Shown here in pieces: positions 1 through 6,678 of a stretch of DNA of 7,938 nucleotides. Source of the stretch: an uncultured Bacteroidota bacterium (lineage in GTDB: Bacteria; Bacteroidota; Bacteroidia; Chitinophagales; Chitinophagaceae); the NCBI GenBank assembly GCA_946479055.1, contig CAMLEX010000206.1, positions 1 through 7,938 on the forward strand, read 5' to 3'. The translations under genes were made by a program, and so were the position numbers. Under the pieces are notes generated by a model that saw only the letters and a program-made list of their open reading frames with translations, made no database searches and had not been told where the DNA came from. Within the stretch, counting starts at the first letter, position 1, and each line of letters opens with the position of its first letter.

Positions 1-244
1 AACCGTCATCGTATTGATGTTTGTAGTTGTCATTCCTTAACACGGCCCAGGCTTCTTCCATCGTAACGAGCTTCATACGATTTAGAATCGAATCAGGAAC
101 TTTTGGTCGTCCATCTGCAAAGCGTTCACCTTTCCATTCGGGTGTTAAGAAAAGCATTTGCGCTTTGGTTATTTGCTGACCATTAATCCTGCTATTAATT
201 GAGAATAATAAAACAGCTAACCATAAAAACTTAAGTCGTTTCAT
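1..244 (-). CDS. Exported RraA-like protein, second paralog (partial, N-terminal 81 residues)
   Basis: This is the first 81 codons of a leftward gene whose remainder lies outside the window. The ATG at 244 opens a basic, hydrophobic N-terminus (MKRLKFLWLAVLLF) that looks like a Sec signal peptide, with possible cleavage near NG|QQ (residues 22/23). Residues 34-51 (TPEWKGERF-A-DGRPKVPD) match the same-numbered residues of the full RraA-like protein at 3038-3964 in 17 of 18 positions. The following EEAW-x-VLRN stretch also matches, so this is a paralog of that gene. The fold domain is not visible, so the RraA assignment rests on paralogy. RraA-fold proteins are often labelled dimethylmenaquinone methyltransferase, which is a historical misannotation; characterised members are RNase E inhibitors or metal-dependent 4-hydroxy-4-methyl-2-oxoglutarate/oxaloacetate aldolases. 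The gene starts 9 bases after the symporter stop, so the two are probably cotranscribed. No Shine-Dalgarno is present. Confidence 0.85.
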   Translation of the reverse strand, partial: MKRLKFLWLAVLLFSINSRINGQQITKAQMLFLTPEWKGERFADGRPKVPDSILNRMKLVTMEEAWAVLRNDNYKHQYDDG

Positions 245-253
245 ATACTTATT

Positions 254-1402
254 TTATGGAGATGAAAAATTTTCTTTGGGTTGAACGAGAGGCTGATCAT
301 TTGTTTTCTCTTTCACTTCATCACCGTCGGGTAAATGATTGTGCCACCAGCTTGCCAATGATGAGCCGGTAATATTCATCACGGGTCCGAAGATAGCCGG
401 TGCTAATCCAGCTGTTGCCAGTTTACCCATCGCAAGAGCAAGGCCTGAAGCAAGTCCTGCATTCTGCATTCCTACTTCCAATGCAATGGTTCTGCAATCA
501 CGTTCATGAAATTTTAAAAGCCGGGCTGACCAATAACCCAAAAAATAACCCGACAGATTATGGATTAACGTTGCGACGATCAGCAGTGCTCCCACTTTCA
601 ACAAATTATCTCTTCCCGCAGCGCTAATGATTGTGATGATAAATACAATGCCTCCCATGGAGAGAAGGGGCATTGCTTTATCCAGCCAGTTGAATTTTCC
701 CCTCACGAGGTAATGAAAGGCAAGACCCGCAGCAATTGGAAGAATAACAATTTTTGTAATATCCCAAACCATTCCCCAGAAATCAATTTCAACAAAGCTT
801 CCGCCGAGCAAGCGCATCAGCAAAGGCGTAAGAAAAGGAGCCAGCAGCGTAGAGATAGTAGTTACCGAAACTGACAATGCAAGGTTTGCTCTCGCCAGGT
901 ATGACATTACATTGGAAGCAAGTCCGCTGGGGCAACAACCAACGAGAATAATACCCGCAGCTATCTCTTTTGGAAAATTGAAAAGATTGGCCACAGTAAA
1001 GCCGATCAATGGCATGATGATATAATGTCCCACTACTCCAATGATGATTCCTCTTGGCATTTTTATAACATTGGCAAAATCCTTCAAACTCAATTCTGTT
1101 CCCATACCAAACATGATAATTTGCAATAAGGGAATGATCAATGCGGATAGTTTGAAATCACCCACCGTTTGGAAATACTTTGGGTGATACATGGCCAGGC
1201 TTACAACCGCCAATATCATCAGCGTAAAAGATAGCCCCTTTAAAAAGCGATTGCTTCTAAAGGCAATGGCAAGACTGATAAAGAAAAGCAACAGTAACCA
1301 TCCACCCCATGCATGATTGTTTTGGAAAAGAAGTATTGCATAAATGGCCAGGCAAACCATTGCAAGGCTGTAAAAAATGATAGCGTTTCTTTTTGAAGCC
1401 AT
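254..1402 (-). CDS. BASS-family sodium:organic-anion symporter (bile acid:Na+ symporter fold)
   Basis: This is an inner-membrane protein of 382 residues, rich in hydrophobic segments. Two signatures of the bile acid:sodium symporter (BASS/SBF) family are plain: GCCPSGLASN at 155-164, followed by the SVTTISTLLAPFLTP crossover region (179-193), and EVGMQNAG at 309-316. These carry the Ser/Asn/Thr and Glu/Gln side chains that bind the two sodium ions in ASBT-type structures. Bacterial members are linked to organic anions such as pantoate, pyruvate-like keto acids and bile acids; the substrate here cannot be read from the sequence. The usual first helix region appears to start near residue 57, so residues 8-26 and 33-48 are two additional hydrophobic segments, making the protein longer than typical bacterial members (about 310-330). 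The C-terminal tail (about 352-382) is hydrophilic. The context (dehydratase-like enzyme upstream, RraA-like gene 9 bases downstream) suggests import of a keto acid or sugar acid; this is inference. Confidence 0.93.
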   Translation of the reverse strand: MASKRNAIIFYSLAMVCLAIYAILLFQNNHAWGGWLLLLFFISLAIAFRSNRFLKGLSFTLMILAVVSLAMYHPKYFQTVGDFKLSALIIPLLQIIMFGMGTELSLKDFANVIKMPRGIIIGVVGHYIIMPLIGFTVANLFNFPKEIAAGIILVGCCPSGLASNVMSYLARANLALSVSVTTISTLLAPFLTPLLMRLLGGSFVEIDFWGMVWDITKIVILPIAAGLAFHYLVRGKFNWLDKAMPLLSMGGIVFIITIISAAGRDNLLKVGALLIVATLIHNLSGYFLGYWSARLLKFHERDCRTIALEVGMQNAGLASGLALAMGKLATAGLAPAIFGPVMNITGSSLASWWHNHLPDGDEVKEKTNDQPLVQPKENFSSP

Positions 1403-1448
1403 AAAACAGGTTAAAGGTTCAATACATTTTTTTTAATTATATAAACAG

Positions 1449-1458
1449 GAAACGTTTC
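1449..1458. promoter_or_regulatory. 10-bp perfect palindrome GAAACGTTTC in the gap before the symporter gene
   Basis: The 59-base gap between the dehydratase-like stop and the symporter start contains the self-complementary sequence GAAACGTTTC, with a central CG as in many LacI/GalR-family operators. The rest of the gap is AT-rich. No LacI-type regulator is visible in the window, so an operator role is only a possibility. A 10-bp palindrome can occur by chance. Confidence 0.25.
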
Positions 1459-1461
1459 TCA

Positions 1462-2961
1462 TTAGCTGAATATCCTGTCGTGTGAACGTTTGGCATCCCA
1501 TTCAGGCGTAGGAGCAAAATAACTTTTATCGGATGGATGAAGATGCTGTTTCAATACTTCTTCGTTTAATTCAATCCCCAACCCCGGTGCTGACAAAGGA
1601 AGATTCGCAAAGCCTTTAGTGATTAGTTTCCTTCCATCCGTCGTTTTTACCAGGCTTTCCCACCAGGGCAGATCAACGGAGTGATGTTCCAGCGCCAGGA
1701 AATTTTGCGTAGCCGCTGCGCAATGCACACCAGCCATAAACGAAATGGGCGTGCCGGCCTGGTGCATGGCCATGGCAATACCATTTTCTTCTGCATAGTC
1801 GCCAATTCTTTTTGTTTCCAGCAGACCACCAGAAGAGGCTAAATCAGGATGAATAATATCAACGGCACGTTGATCGATCAGCGGTTTAAAATATTTCAAC
1901 AAATAAATATCTTCACCTGTAAGCACCGGTGTTTCTAATGCATCGGACATTTTCTTATACTGGTCAGTATACTCCCATGAAACAATATCCTCCAGCCACG
2001 CTAACCTGTATTTTTCGAGTGCTCTTCCCAGGCGTATGCCGTTATTATAATCAAAATGACCATAATGATCTGTAGATAACGGAATTTGGTAACCGATCAT
2101 ACTTCTCACATTGTCTACAATGGCTGCCAGTTCATTCAAACCTTTATCAGTGATTTGAATTTGTGTGAACGGATGTAATGTATTGCCGTAAGACATCATA
2201 TTGCTTTGATCACCCCATTGCGCCAGATTTCCCTGAGCGTTTTGCCAAAACTTATCATTCACCAATGTGTCGGGCTTACCTTTTAACTCCCCAATGGATA
2301 CATCCATCTTTAGCCATGTATAACCCTGTTCATTCAGCCGGTAGTTAATTAATTTTTTCTGTTCTTCCGGTGAATTGGATTCCGGTGTATCTGCATACAA
2401 TCTTATTTTATCCCGGTATCTTCCGCCTAATAATTGCCAGCAGGGAACATTATAAGCTTTGCCGCATATATCCCAAAGCGCCATTTCTACGGCACATACA
2501 CCACCGGCCTGTCTTGCCTGCCCACCGAACTGCCTGATCTTTTTAAATATCAATTCGACATTACAGGGATTTTCTCCCAGTATCCTGCTCTTTAAAAAAA
2601 GTGCATAACGTTCATCGGCACCATCCCGCACTTCACCTAATCCATAAATACCCTGGTTGGTGTCGATACGGATGATGGCAGTACGTCCCAGCACAGGTGT
2701 GACGCAATAACGCATATCCGTTATTTTCAAATCAGACGGACCTGAATAGCGATTCACTTTCGAAGTGGATTGCGCAATTATATCTTCAATTGGTGAAAAC
2801 ATAAACGCTCCGCCCAAGGCAATCCCACCCATGGCAGATTTTTTAAAGAATGAACGTCTGCTATTTTCCTTCTCACTATTATTATTAGTCGTAACAGCAA
2901 CTTCTGTATTATCTGTATCCTTTAAATCAAGTCTCTTTAAGATTTTTTGTGAAGGTGTCAT
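1462..2961 (-). CDS. Tat-exported enolase-superfamily (mandelate racemase subgroup) acid-sugar dehydratase-like protein
   Basis: A protein of 499 residues. A twin-arginine signal is visible: SRRSFFKK at 34-41, then a Gly/Ala-rich hydrophobic stretch ending near AQ (63-64), which predicts folded export to the periplasm. The 34-residue stretch before it is long and polar, but no later Met precedes the RR motif, so the ATG at 2961 is kept. The capping domain begins near residue 78 and the barrel follows from about 190. Predicted metal ligands are D298 (in TDHYGH), E324 (WLED) and E350 (TGED). H400 (AMHQAG) with D373 (HPDLASSGG) forms the His-Asp dyad of the mandelate racemase subgroup, and E425 sits on the last strand. 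Strand 2 carries K218-M-D220 rather than Lys-x-Lys, so the dyad is the likely base. Members usually remove water from sugar acids to give 2-keto-3-deoxy acids; the exact substrate is unknown. About 50 extra residues (roughly 223-275) separate strands 2 and 3. Confidence 0.9.
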   Translation of the reverse strand: MTPSQKILKRLDLKDTDNTEVAVTTNNNSEKENSRRSFFKKSAMGGIALGGAFMFSPIEDIIAQSTSKVNRYSGPSDLKITDMRYCVTPVLGRTAIIRIDTNQGIYGLGEVRDGADERYALFLKSRILGENPCNVELIFKKIRQFGGQARQAGGVCAVEMALWDICGKAYNVPCWQLLGGRYRDKIRLYADTPESNSPEEQKKLINYRLNEQGYTWLKMDVSIGELKGKPDTLVNDKFWQNAQGNLAQWGDQSNMMSYGNTLHPFTQIQITDKGLNELAAIVDNVRSMIGYQIPLSTDHYGHFDYNNGIRLGRALEKYRLAWLEDIVSWEYTDQYKKMSDALETPVLTGEDIYLLKYFKPLIDQRAVDIIHPDLASSGGLLETKRIGDYAEENGIAMAMHQAGTPISFMAGVHCAAATQNFLALEHHSVDLPWWESLVKTTDGRKLITKGFANLPLSAPGLGIELNEEVLKQHLHPSDKSYFAPTPEWDAKRSHDRIFS

Positions 2962-2992
2962 GTCAGTATAATTTTTATTGTTACATAATTTT

Positions 2993-3034
2993 TATTACCA
3001 GTAACAGGTAACCGGCAACTGGTAACCAGAAACT
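2993..3034. repeat. Degenerate tandem repeat with 7-base period, about six units
   Basis: The 76-base gap between the RraA-like stop and the dehydratase-like start holds about six heptamers in register, starting at 2993, 3000, 3007, 3014, 3021 and 3028. The consensus is roughly (A/G)G(T/C)AAC(C/T/A), and the units at 3007 and 3021 are both GGTAACC. Because the unit is nearly self-complementary, the array also contains inverted repeats: TTACCAG (2995-3001) with CTGGTAA (3019-3025), and CTGGT/ACCAG within 3019-3029. In the minus-strand transcript it could fold into short hairpins between the two genes. Its role is unknown. Confidence 0.7.
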
Positions 3035-3037
3035 TTC

Positions 3038-3964
3038 TCACCACGTACGATCTTTCATAAATTGATCCAGCTCTGCTCTCGACATGGGCAGCTTGCCTGG
3101 ATTCTCATCGATCCATTTCAGGAAATCTTTTTTGATTTCATCGGTCCATTGCGTATCGATTTGTCCCGGTGTATATTTTCCTTCTTTCAATCGCTGATGA
3201 CCGAAAGCATCCCGCAATGAAATAAACTCCGCATTCAACACCACTTCTTCTACCAGGTGAGCCGGGATAAAAACAACACCGCCTTTCTTAGCAAGCACCA
3301 CATCACCGGGTAAAACAGTTGCCCTTCCAATGCGAATAGGAATATTGATACCTCCTAACATCATTTGCTGTATATAAGAAGGATCGTAACCTTTTATCCA
3401 GGCATTAAAACCGTTGATCTCTTCCAAACCTTCGGCATCACGAACAGAGCCGTAAAAAATTACTCCTCTATGTGATTTGGCATAGATCGCATTCCCAAGA
3501 TTATCGCCGATCAATGTACCGTCAACCACCTTTCCATAACTATCGGCTACGTATACATCGCCATCTTTCAGCACATCAATCGGCCATGAATTGGTGGCGC
3601 CAATTCTTTTCTCGCTTTTACCGATATCCTTTATTATTTTATCGACATCCGGCCTCAATGGCAGGTATTGTGCGGTTACCACCCGGCCCGTCATAGCTGA
3701 GTCCGGCTCTAGTACCATCCAATCGCCTTCAAACTGGTTTTGATATCCTTTGTTGCGTAAGATGCCCCAGCCTTCTTCAAGACGTATCTTCTTCAAGCGT
3801 TCCAAAAATTTATCCGGCACTTTTGGCCGGCCATCGGGAAAACGTTCTCCTTTCCATTCCGGCGTATAACCTTTAATTTGATCCGGGGTGAGTGTCACTT
3901 GTTGTGCCTGCAATACAAAGGCAACGAAACATACATTCATAAAAAGGGAAAAATATTTTTTCAT
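3038..3964 (-). CDS. Exported RraA-like protein (HMG-aldolase/RraA fold)
   Basis: A protein of 308 residues with a Sec signal peptide (MKKYFSLFMNVCFVAFVLQA, cleavage probably A20|Q21). A conserved extension follows: TPEWKGERFPDGRPKVPD at 34-51 and an EEGWGIL stretch at 63-69. The RraA fold spans roughly 75-245. The GDN motif (153-155) lies where the family's GD(Q/N/E)L glycine loop sits. GVIFYGSVRD (167-176) supplies the paired R175-D176, equivalent to the pyruvate-binding Arg and metal-binding Asp of 4-hydroxy-4-methyl-2-oxoglutarate aldolases. PGDVVLAKKGGVVFIP (219-234) matches the late strand, except that the Asp usual before the GV(V) is Gly228. The C-terminal 60 residues are an extra charged tail. 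Family chemistry is metal-dependent retro-aldol cleavage releasing pyruvate or oxaloacetate decarboxylation; RNase E inhibition is unlikely for an exported protein. Older databases would call this a dimethylmenaquinone methyltransferase, which is not supported. A paralog starts at 244. Confidence 0.88.
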   Translation of the reverse strand: MKKYFSLFMNVCFVAFVLQAQQVTLTPDQIKGYTPEWKGERFPDGRPKVPDKFLERLKKIRLEEGWGILRNKGYQNQFEGDWMVLEPDSAMTGRVVTAQYLPLRPDVDKIIKDIGKSEKRIGATNSWPIDVLKDGDVYVADSYGKVVDGTLIGDNLGNAIYAKSHRGVIFYGSVRDAEGLEEINGFNAWIKGYDPSYIQQMMLGGINIPIRIGRATVLPGDVVLAKKGGVVFIPAHLVEEVVLNAEFISLRDAFGHQRLKEGKYTPGQIDTQWTDEIKKDFLKWIDENPGKLPMSRAELDQFMKDRTW

Positions 3965-3997
3965 TTGTATATTTTTTATTGCTTTTTGGCCAAATGG

Positions 3998-4015
3998 TCC
4001 CGATAGCTATCGGGA
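3998..4015. repeat. 18-bp perfect palindrome TCCCGATAGCTATCGGGA
   Basis: The sequence equals its own reverse complement over 18 bases and lies in the 120-base gap between the kinase stop and the RraA-like start. It could be a dyad protein-binding site, or fold as a hairpin with a seven-pair stem and an AGCT loop. A 10-bp palindrome TTTGGCCAAA lies at 3985-3994. On the minus strand no T-tract follows, so a classical terminator for the kinase transcript is not supported. My recollection is that similar CCCGATAGCTATCGGG words recur in Bacteroidota genomes, but this cannot be tested here. Confidence 0.8.
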
Positions 4016-4084
4016 TGCTCGAAAATTTTTATGGCTCATTTCATACAGCTGAATAGTTTATCGTTTTAAAATCACATGATGGGC

Positions 4085-5644
4085 TTATTTTTTAATTGGT
4101 GTTTTATTTTTCCGTTGTGCCGCCGCACCCTTATGCTGCAGGTTAGCGATGGCTTCAAACTCACCGGCAAGACTGTTGCTTAATCTTTCGAATACGCTGA
4201 AGTAACCAGCATACACAGTATGATTTTGTTTTTGCGGTTTAAACTCATCCGGCATCTCCACTCTTGCAGCCGCCTCATCCAGCGATTGATAAATTCCCAT
4301 TTCAATTGCACTTAAGAGGAATGCACCAAAACTTACACTGTGAAAATTTTGCCTTAGCCTCACCGGCTTATTAAAGATGTCTGCAATCATCTGCGAACAA
4401 AAAGGAATGGTTGCAAAACTGCCGTTAATGGAAAGGCTTTTAATAGTACGGTGTTCTTCCAATATTTTCCCGATGCTGTATATCTCGTATAATATTCCTT
4501 CAATAGTAGCTCTTACAAAATGCTTTTTTTCATGTTTGATATTTAAACCGAAATAAGCTCCTCTTGCATTGGCATTCCAGATGGGAGCTCTTTCCCCTAA
4601 CAAGTAGGGAAGAAACAATAAACCATCTGAGCCAACGGGAACTTTCGATGCTTCGGTAATGAGTTCCTGCATGCTCTGCTCTACATCAAACGGATTTTTA
4701 AAATCACCAAACTGCCGGGCAAACCATTCAAAAATCACACCGCCATTATTGGTAGGGCCACCCGATACATAACAGTTTTCCGTAAGCAGGTAATTGAAGA
4801 AACGCTGTTTCTCATCCTGCAAAACTTTATTGCCCATCACTCTTACCGCACCGCTGTCTTCAATGGTAATGGTCGCTTTGCCTTCACCTTTTACACCATC
4901 ACCTAGCGTTGCCATGCATCCATCACTGGAACCAACAATAATTTTTGTATCGGCTGTAAGACCAAGAGAATTCTGATAAGCCTTTTTTAATTTTCCCGCC
5001 GATGTATAAACAGTCACTAACTCGGGTAGCATAGCTTCGGAAATACCAGCAAATTTCAAAGCATCAGGTTCCCATTTTATTTTATGAATATTGAGAAGGC
5101 CGGTAGCTGAAGCAATGCTGTAATCTATAATATACTCACCCGTCAGTTGATGAATGATATAACTTTTTATAGATAAAAATTTCGCGGTTTGACGGAACCT
5201 TTCTTTGTCACTATTTTTTATCCACGATATTTTAAGCAAGGGTGACATGGGATGCAACGGTGTTCCCGTAGCATTATAGATAGCATTGGCCGCTGCAGCG
5301 TTTTTCAATTCCTGCGCTTCCTTGTTCGCCCTGTTATCGGCCCAGGTAATGGCATTACCGATGGGGTTACCATTTTTATCTACAGCCAGCACACTGTGCA
5401 TGGAGGAACTAAAGCAGATGGTAGCCACTTTATATTTCTTCGGATGAATTTTTTCATTCAGCAAATTTTTAAGCACATATAACATGGTAATAAAAATTTG
5501 CTCTGGGTCCTGCTCACTATGATCTGGCTCGGTATGAAAAGTGGGACAATAACCTTTTGAAGAACCGATCACATTACCTTTCAGGTCGAAGGCAAATACC
5601 CGCACGGCATTTGTTCCTAATTCTATTGTGATTATACTCTTCAT
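4085..5644 (-). CDS. FGGY-family carbohydrate kinase, gluconokinase-like, with atypical nucleotide-binding motifs
   Basis: A protein of 519 residues, the usual FGGY length (about 490-520), predicted cytoplasmic. Gluconokinase-type signatures are SSSMHSVLAVD (79-89), ITWADNR (99-105), TGTPLHPMSPLLKISW (126-141), VGSSDGCMATLGDG (237-250) with the predicted catalytic base D241, GGPTNNGG, and a LLGERAPIWNANARG stretch in the second half. It would phosphorylate an aldonate such as gluconate or a related keto-sugar acid using ATP. Several normally invariant points differ. The first phosphate motif is ELGT (8-11) instead of DxGT. The second-domain GTSGA phosphate loop is E262-D263-SGA. The adenosine motif usually written GGF reads NGSFA, without the Ser usually found shortly after. 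These may indicate altered nucleotide handling or weak activity. The start lies 10 bases after the regulator's stop, so cotranscription is likely. The C-terminus ends in a basic tail. Confidence 0.88.
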   Translation of the reverse strand: MKSIITIELGTNAVRVFAFDLKGNVIGSSKGYCPTFHTEPDHSEQDPEQIFITMLYVLKNLLNEKIHPKKYKVATICFSSSMHSVLAVDKNGNPIGNAITWADNRANKEAQELKNAAAANAIYNATGTPLHPMSPLLKISWIKNSDKERFRQTAKFLSIKSYIIHQLTGEYIIDYSIASATGLLNIHKIKWEPDALKFAGISEAMLPELVTVYTSAGKLKKAYQNSLGLTADTKIIVGSSDGCMATLGDGVKGEGKATITIEDSGAVRVMGNKVLQDEKQRFFNYLLTENCYVSGGPTNNGGVIFEWFARQFGDFKNPFDVEQSMQELITEASKVPVGSDGLLFLPYLLGERAPIWNANARGAYFGLNIKHEKKHFVRATIEGILYEIYSIGKILEEHRTIKSLSINGSFATIPFCSQMIADIFNKPVRLRQNFHSVSFGAFLLSAIEMGIYQSLDEAAARVEMPDEFKPQKQNHTVYAGYFSVFERLSNSLAGEFEAIANLQHKGAAAQRKNKTPIKK

Positions 5645-5654
5645 GCTATTAAAT

Positions 5655-6542
5655 TTATTTTTCGTTTAAATGATTTTTTCTGAATTCACTGGGGGTGTAG
5701 CCAGTTAGTTTTTTAAAGGTGGTAGAAAAATGTTGTGATGAATAAAAACCTATATCTAATGCGATATCGGTGAGGCTGATATCAGGACGCTTTAATAATT
5801 TGATGGCTTCCGAAATACGGATATTGATCAGGTAATTGATCGGCGAAAAGCCAGAGTAATTTTTCACTTTTTCATTGAACAGTGTTGTGCCCAATCCTAC
5901 CATTGCCGCCATTTCCTCCACTGTCCATTGGTGCGAAAGATTTTGACGCAGTGCCTGTTCCAAATTCATAAAGGTTTTAGGAAAGTCACGACCAGGATTA
6001 CTTTGGCGGGTAAGATGTCTGGTGATTTGTATAAACAATTCATCCAGCTGGTGATTGACACTGGCATGGAACCCGATCTCCTGGCTGAACAATTCTGCTT
6101 GAATAGATTTCAATATTCTCCCGGCTTCGTTACATTTCAACAGCACAGGTAAATTATTTAATTGCAACATTTTTCCGATTGCCAGCCCTTCGCTTTCGGA
6201 CAGGCCGCTCCACTTGCCAGCGATTATTTCACCTGTTTCTAATTTTTGTATGCAGAGATGTATCCAGGAGAAAGAACCAATCTCCAACACTCCATTTTCA
6301 CTTCCAAATTGTTGATCGGGCAACACCAATGCGACATCGCCGGGATAAAGTGTAAATGATTGTTGCTGGATTGCCCATTCAAATTTTCCTTCCATCACGT
6401 AGTAGATCCTGATACCGCCCGTTGTTGTTACCGGAAAATGGTTAAGCTGGATAGAGTTATTTTTTTTAATACCCAATTCGAGAATATGCGGAAACAACCG
6501 CAACTCTTTGCAACTTCCCTGCTGAAGTACAAATTGGTTCAT
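5655..6542 (-). CDS. AraC-family transcriptional regulator with N-terminal cupin-like sensor domain
   Basis: A cytoplasmic DNA-binding protein of 295 residues. The N-terminal part has an AraC-type cupin pattern around residues 40-85 (GGIRIYYVMEGKFEW, then YPGDVALVLPDQ), expected to sense a small ligand such as a sugar or sugar acid. The C-terminal AraC/XylS domain holds two helix-turn-helix units, about 208-229 (VEEMAAMVGLGTTLFNEKVK) and about 257-280, with the family signature DIALDIGFYSSQHFSTTFKK followed by TGYTPSEFRK. Length is normal for the family. It is the first gene of the leftward cluster and divergent from the SusC-like gene, so it may control both directions and its own transcription from the shared 221-base region. 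The ATG at 6542 is chosen because the next Met is far into the cupin domain. No Shine-Dalgarno is present. Confidence 0.93.
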   Translation of the reverse strand: MNQFVLQQGSCKELRLFPHILELGIKKNNSIQLNHFPVTTTGGIRIYYVMEGKFEWAIQQQSFTLYPGDVALVLPDQQFGSENGVLEIGSFSWIHLCIQKLETGEIIAGKWSGLSESEGLAIGKMLQLNNLPVLLKCNEAGRILKSIQAELFSQEIGFHASVNHQLDELFIQITRHLTRQSNPGRDFPKTFMNLEQALRQNLSHQWTVEEMAAMVGLGTTLFNEKVKNYSGFSPINYLINIRISEAIKLLKRPDISLTDIALDIGFYSSQHFSTTFKKLTGYTPSEFRKNHLNEK

Positions 6543-6606
6543 GCAAGCTTAGCTGATTAGTAATTGTTTATCATCTGAACAGTCAACAACATTTCATCCA
6601 CATAAA

Positions 6607-6638
6607 GAAAGGCAATTTATTTCACCGGCAAGTACAAA
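6607..6638 (-). promoter_or_regulatory. Weak candidate Bacteroidota-type promoter for the AraC-led cluster
   Basis: Read on the minus strand, TTTG is followed after 20 bases by TGCCTTTC. Spacing fits the Bacteroidota vegetative promoter (TTTG, 19-20 bases, TAnnTTTG), but the second element matches at only four of six fixed positions. One TTCACCG repeat lies in its spacer and the other just upstream, which would suit autoregulation. Offered as a candidate only. Confidence 0.22.
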
Positions 6639-6646
6639 ATTCACCG
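6621..6646 (+). repeat. Direct repeat TTCACCG x2, 19-bp spacing (candidate regulator half-sites)
   Basis: Two identical heptamers at 6621-6627 and 6640-6646 sit on the same face of the helix, about two turns apart, inside the only divergent region of the window. AraC-family proteins commonly bind two direct-repeat half-sites about two helical turns apart. Similarity beyond the 7-base core is slight, so a chance match is possible. Confidence 0.35.
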
Positions 6647-6678
6647 CTGTATTTTTTTGGAAGTTTTTATTTGAGACT

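Noticed and set aside
400..627. Short plus-strand frame inside the symporter gene
   Set aside because: It is antisense to the conserved BASS core motifs, with no supporting start context or recognisable product.
3038..3964. Annotation as dimethylmenaquinone methyltransferase (MenG)
   Set aside because: No SAM-binding motif is seen; the R175-D176 pair and glycine loop fit the RraA/HMG-aldolase fold, and the protein is exported.
3998..4015. Palindrome as a rho-independent terminator for the kinase transcript
   Set aside because: No T-tract follows on the minus strand, and the downstream gene is in the same direction with related function.
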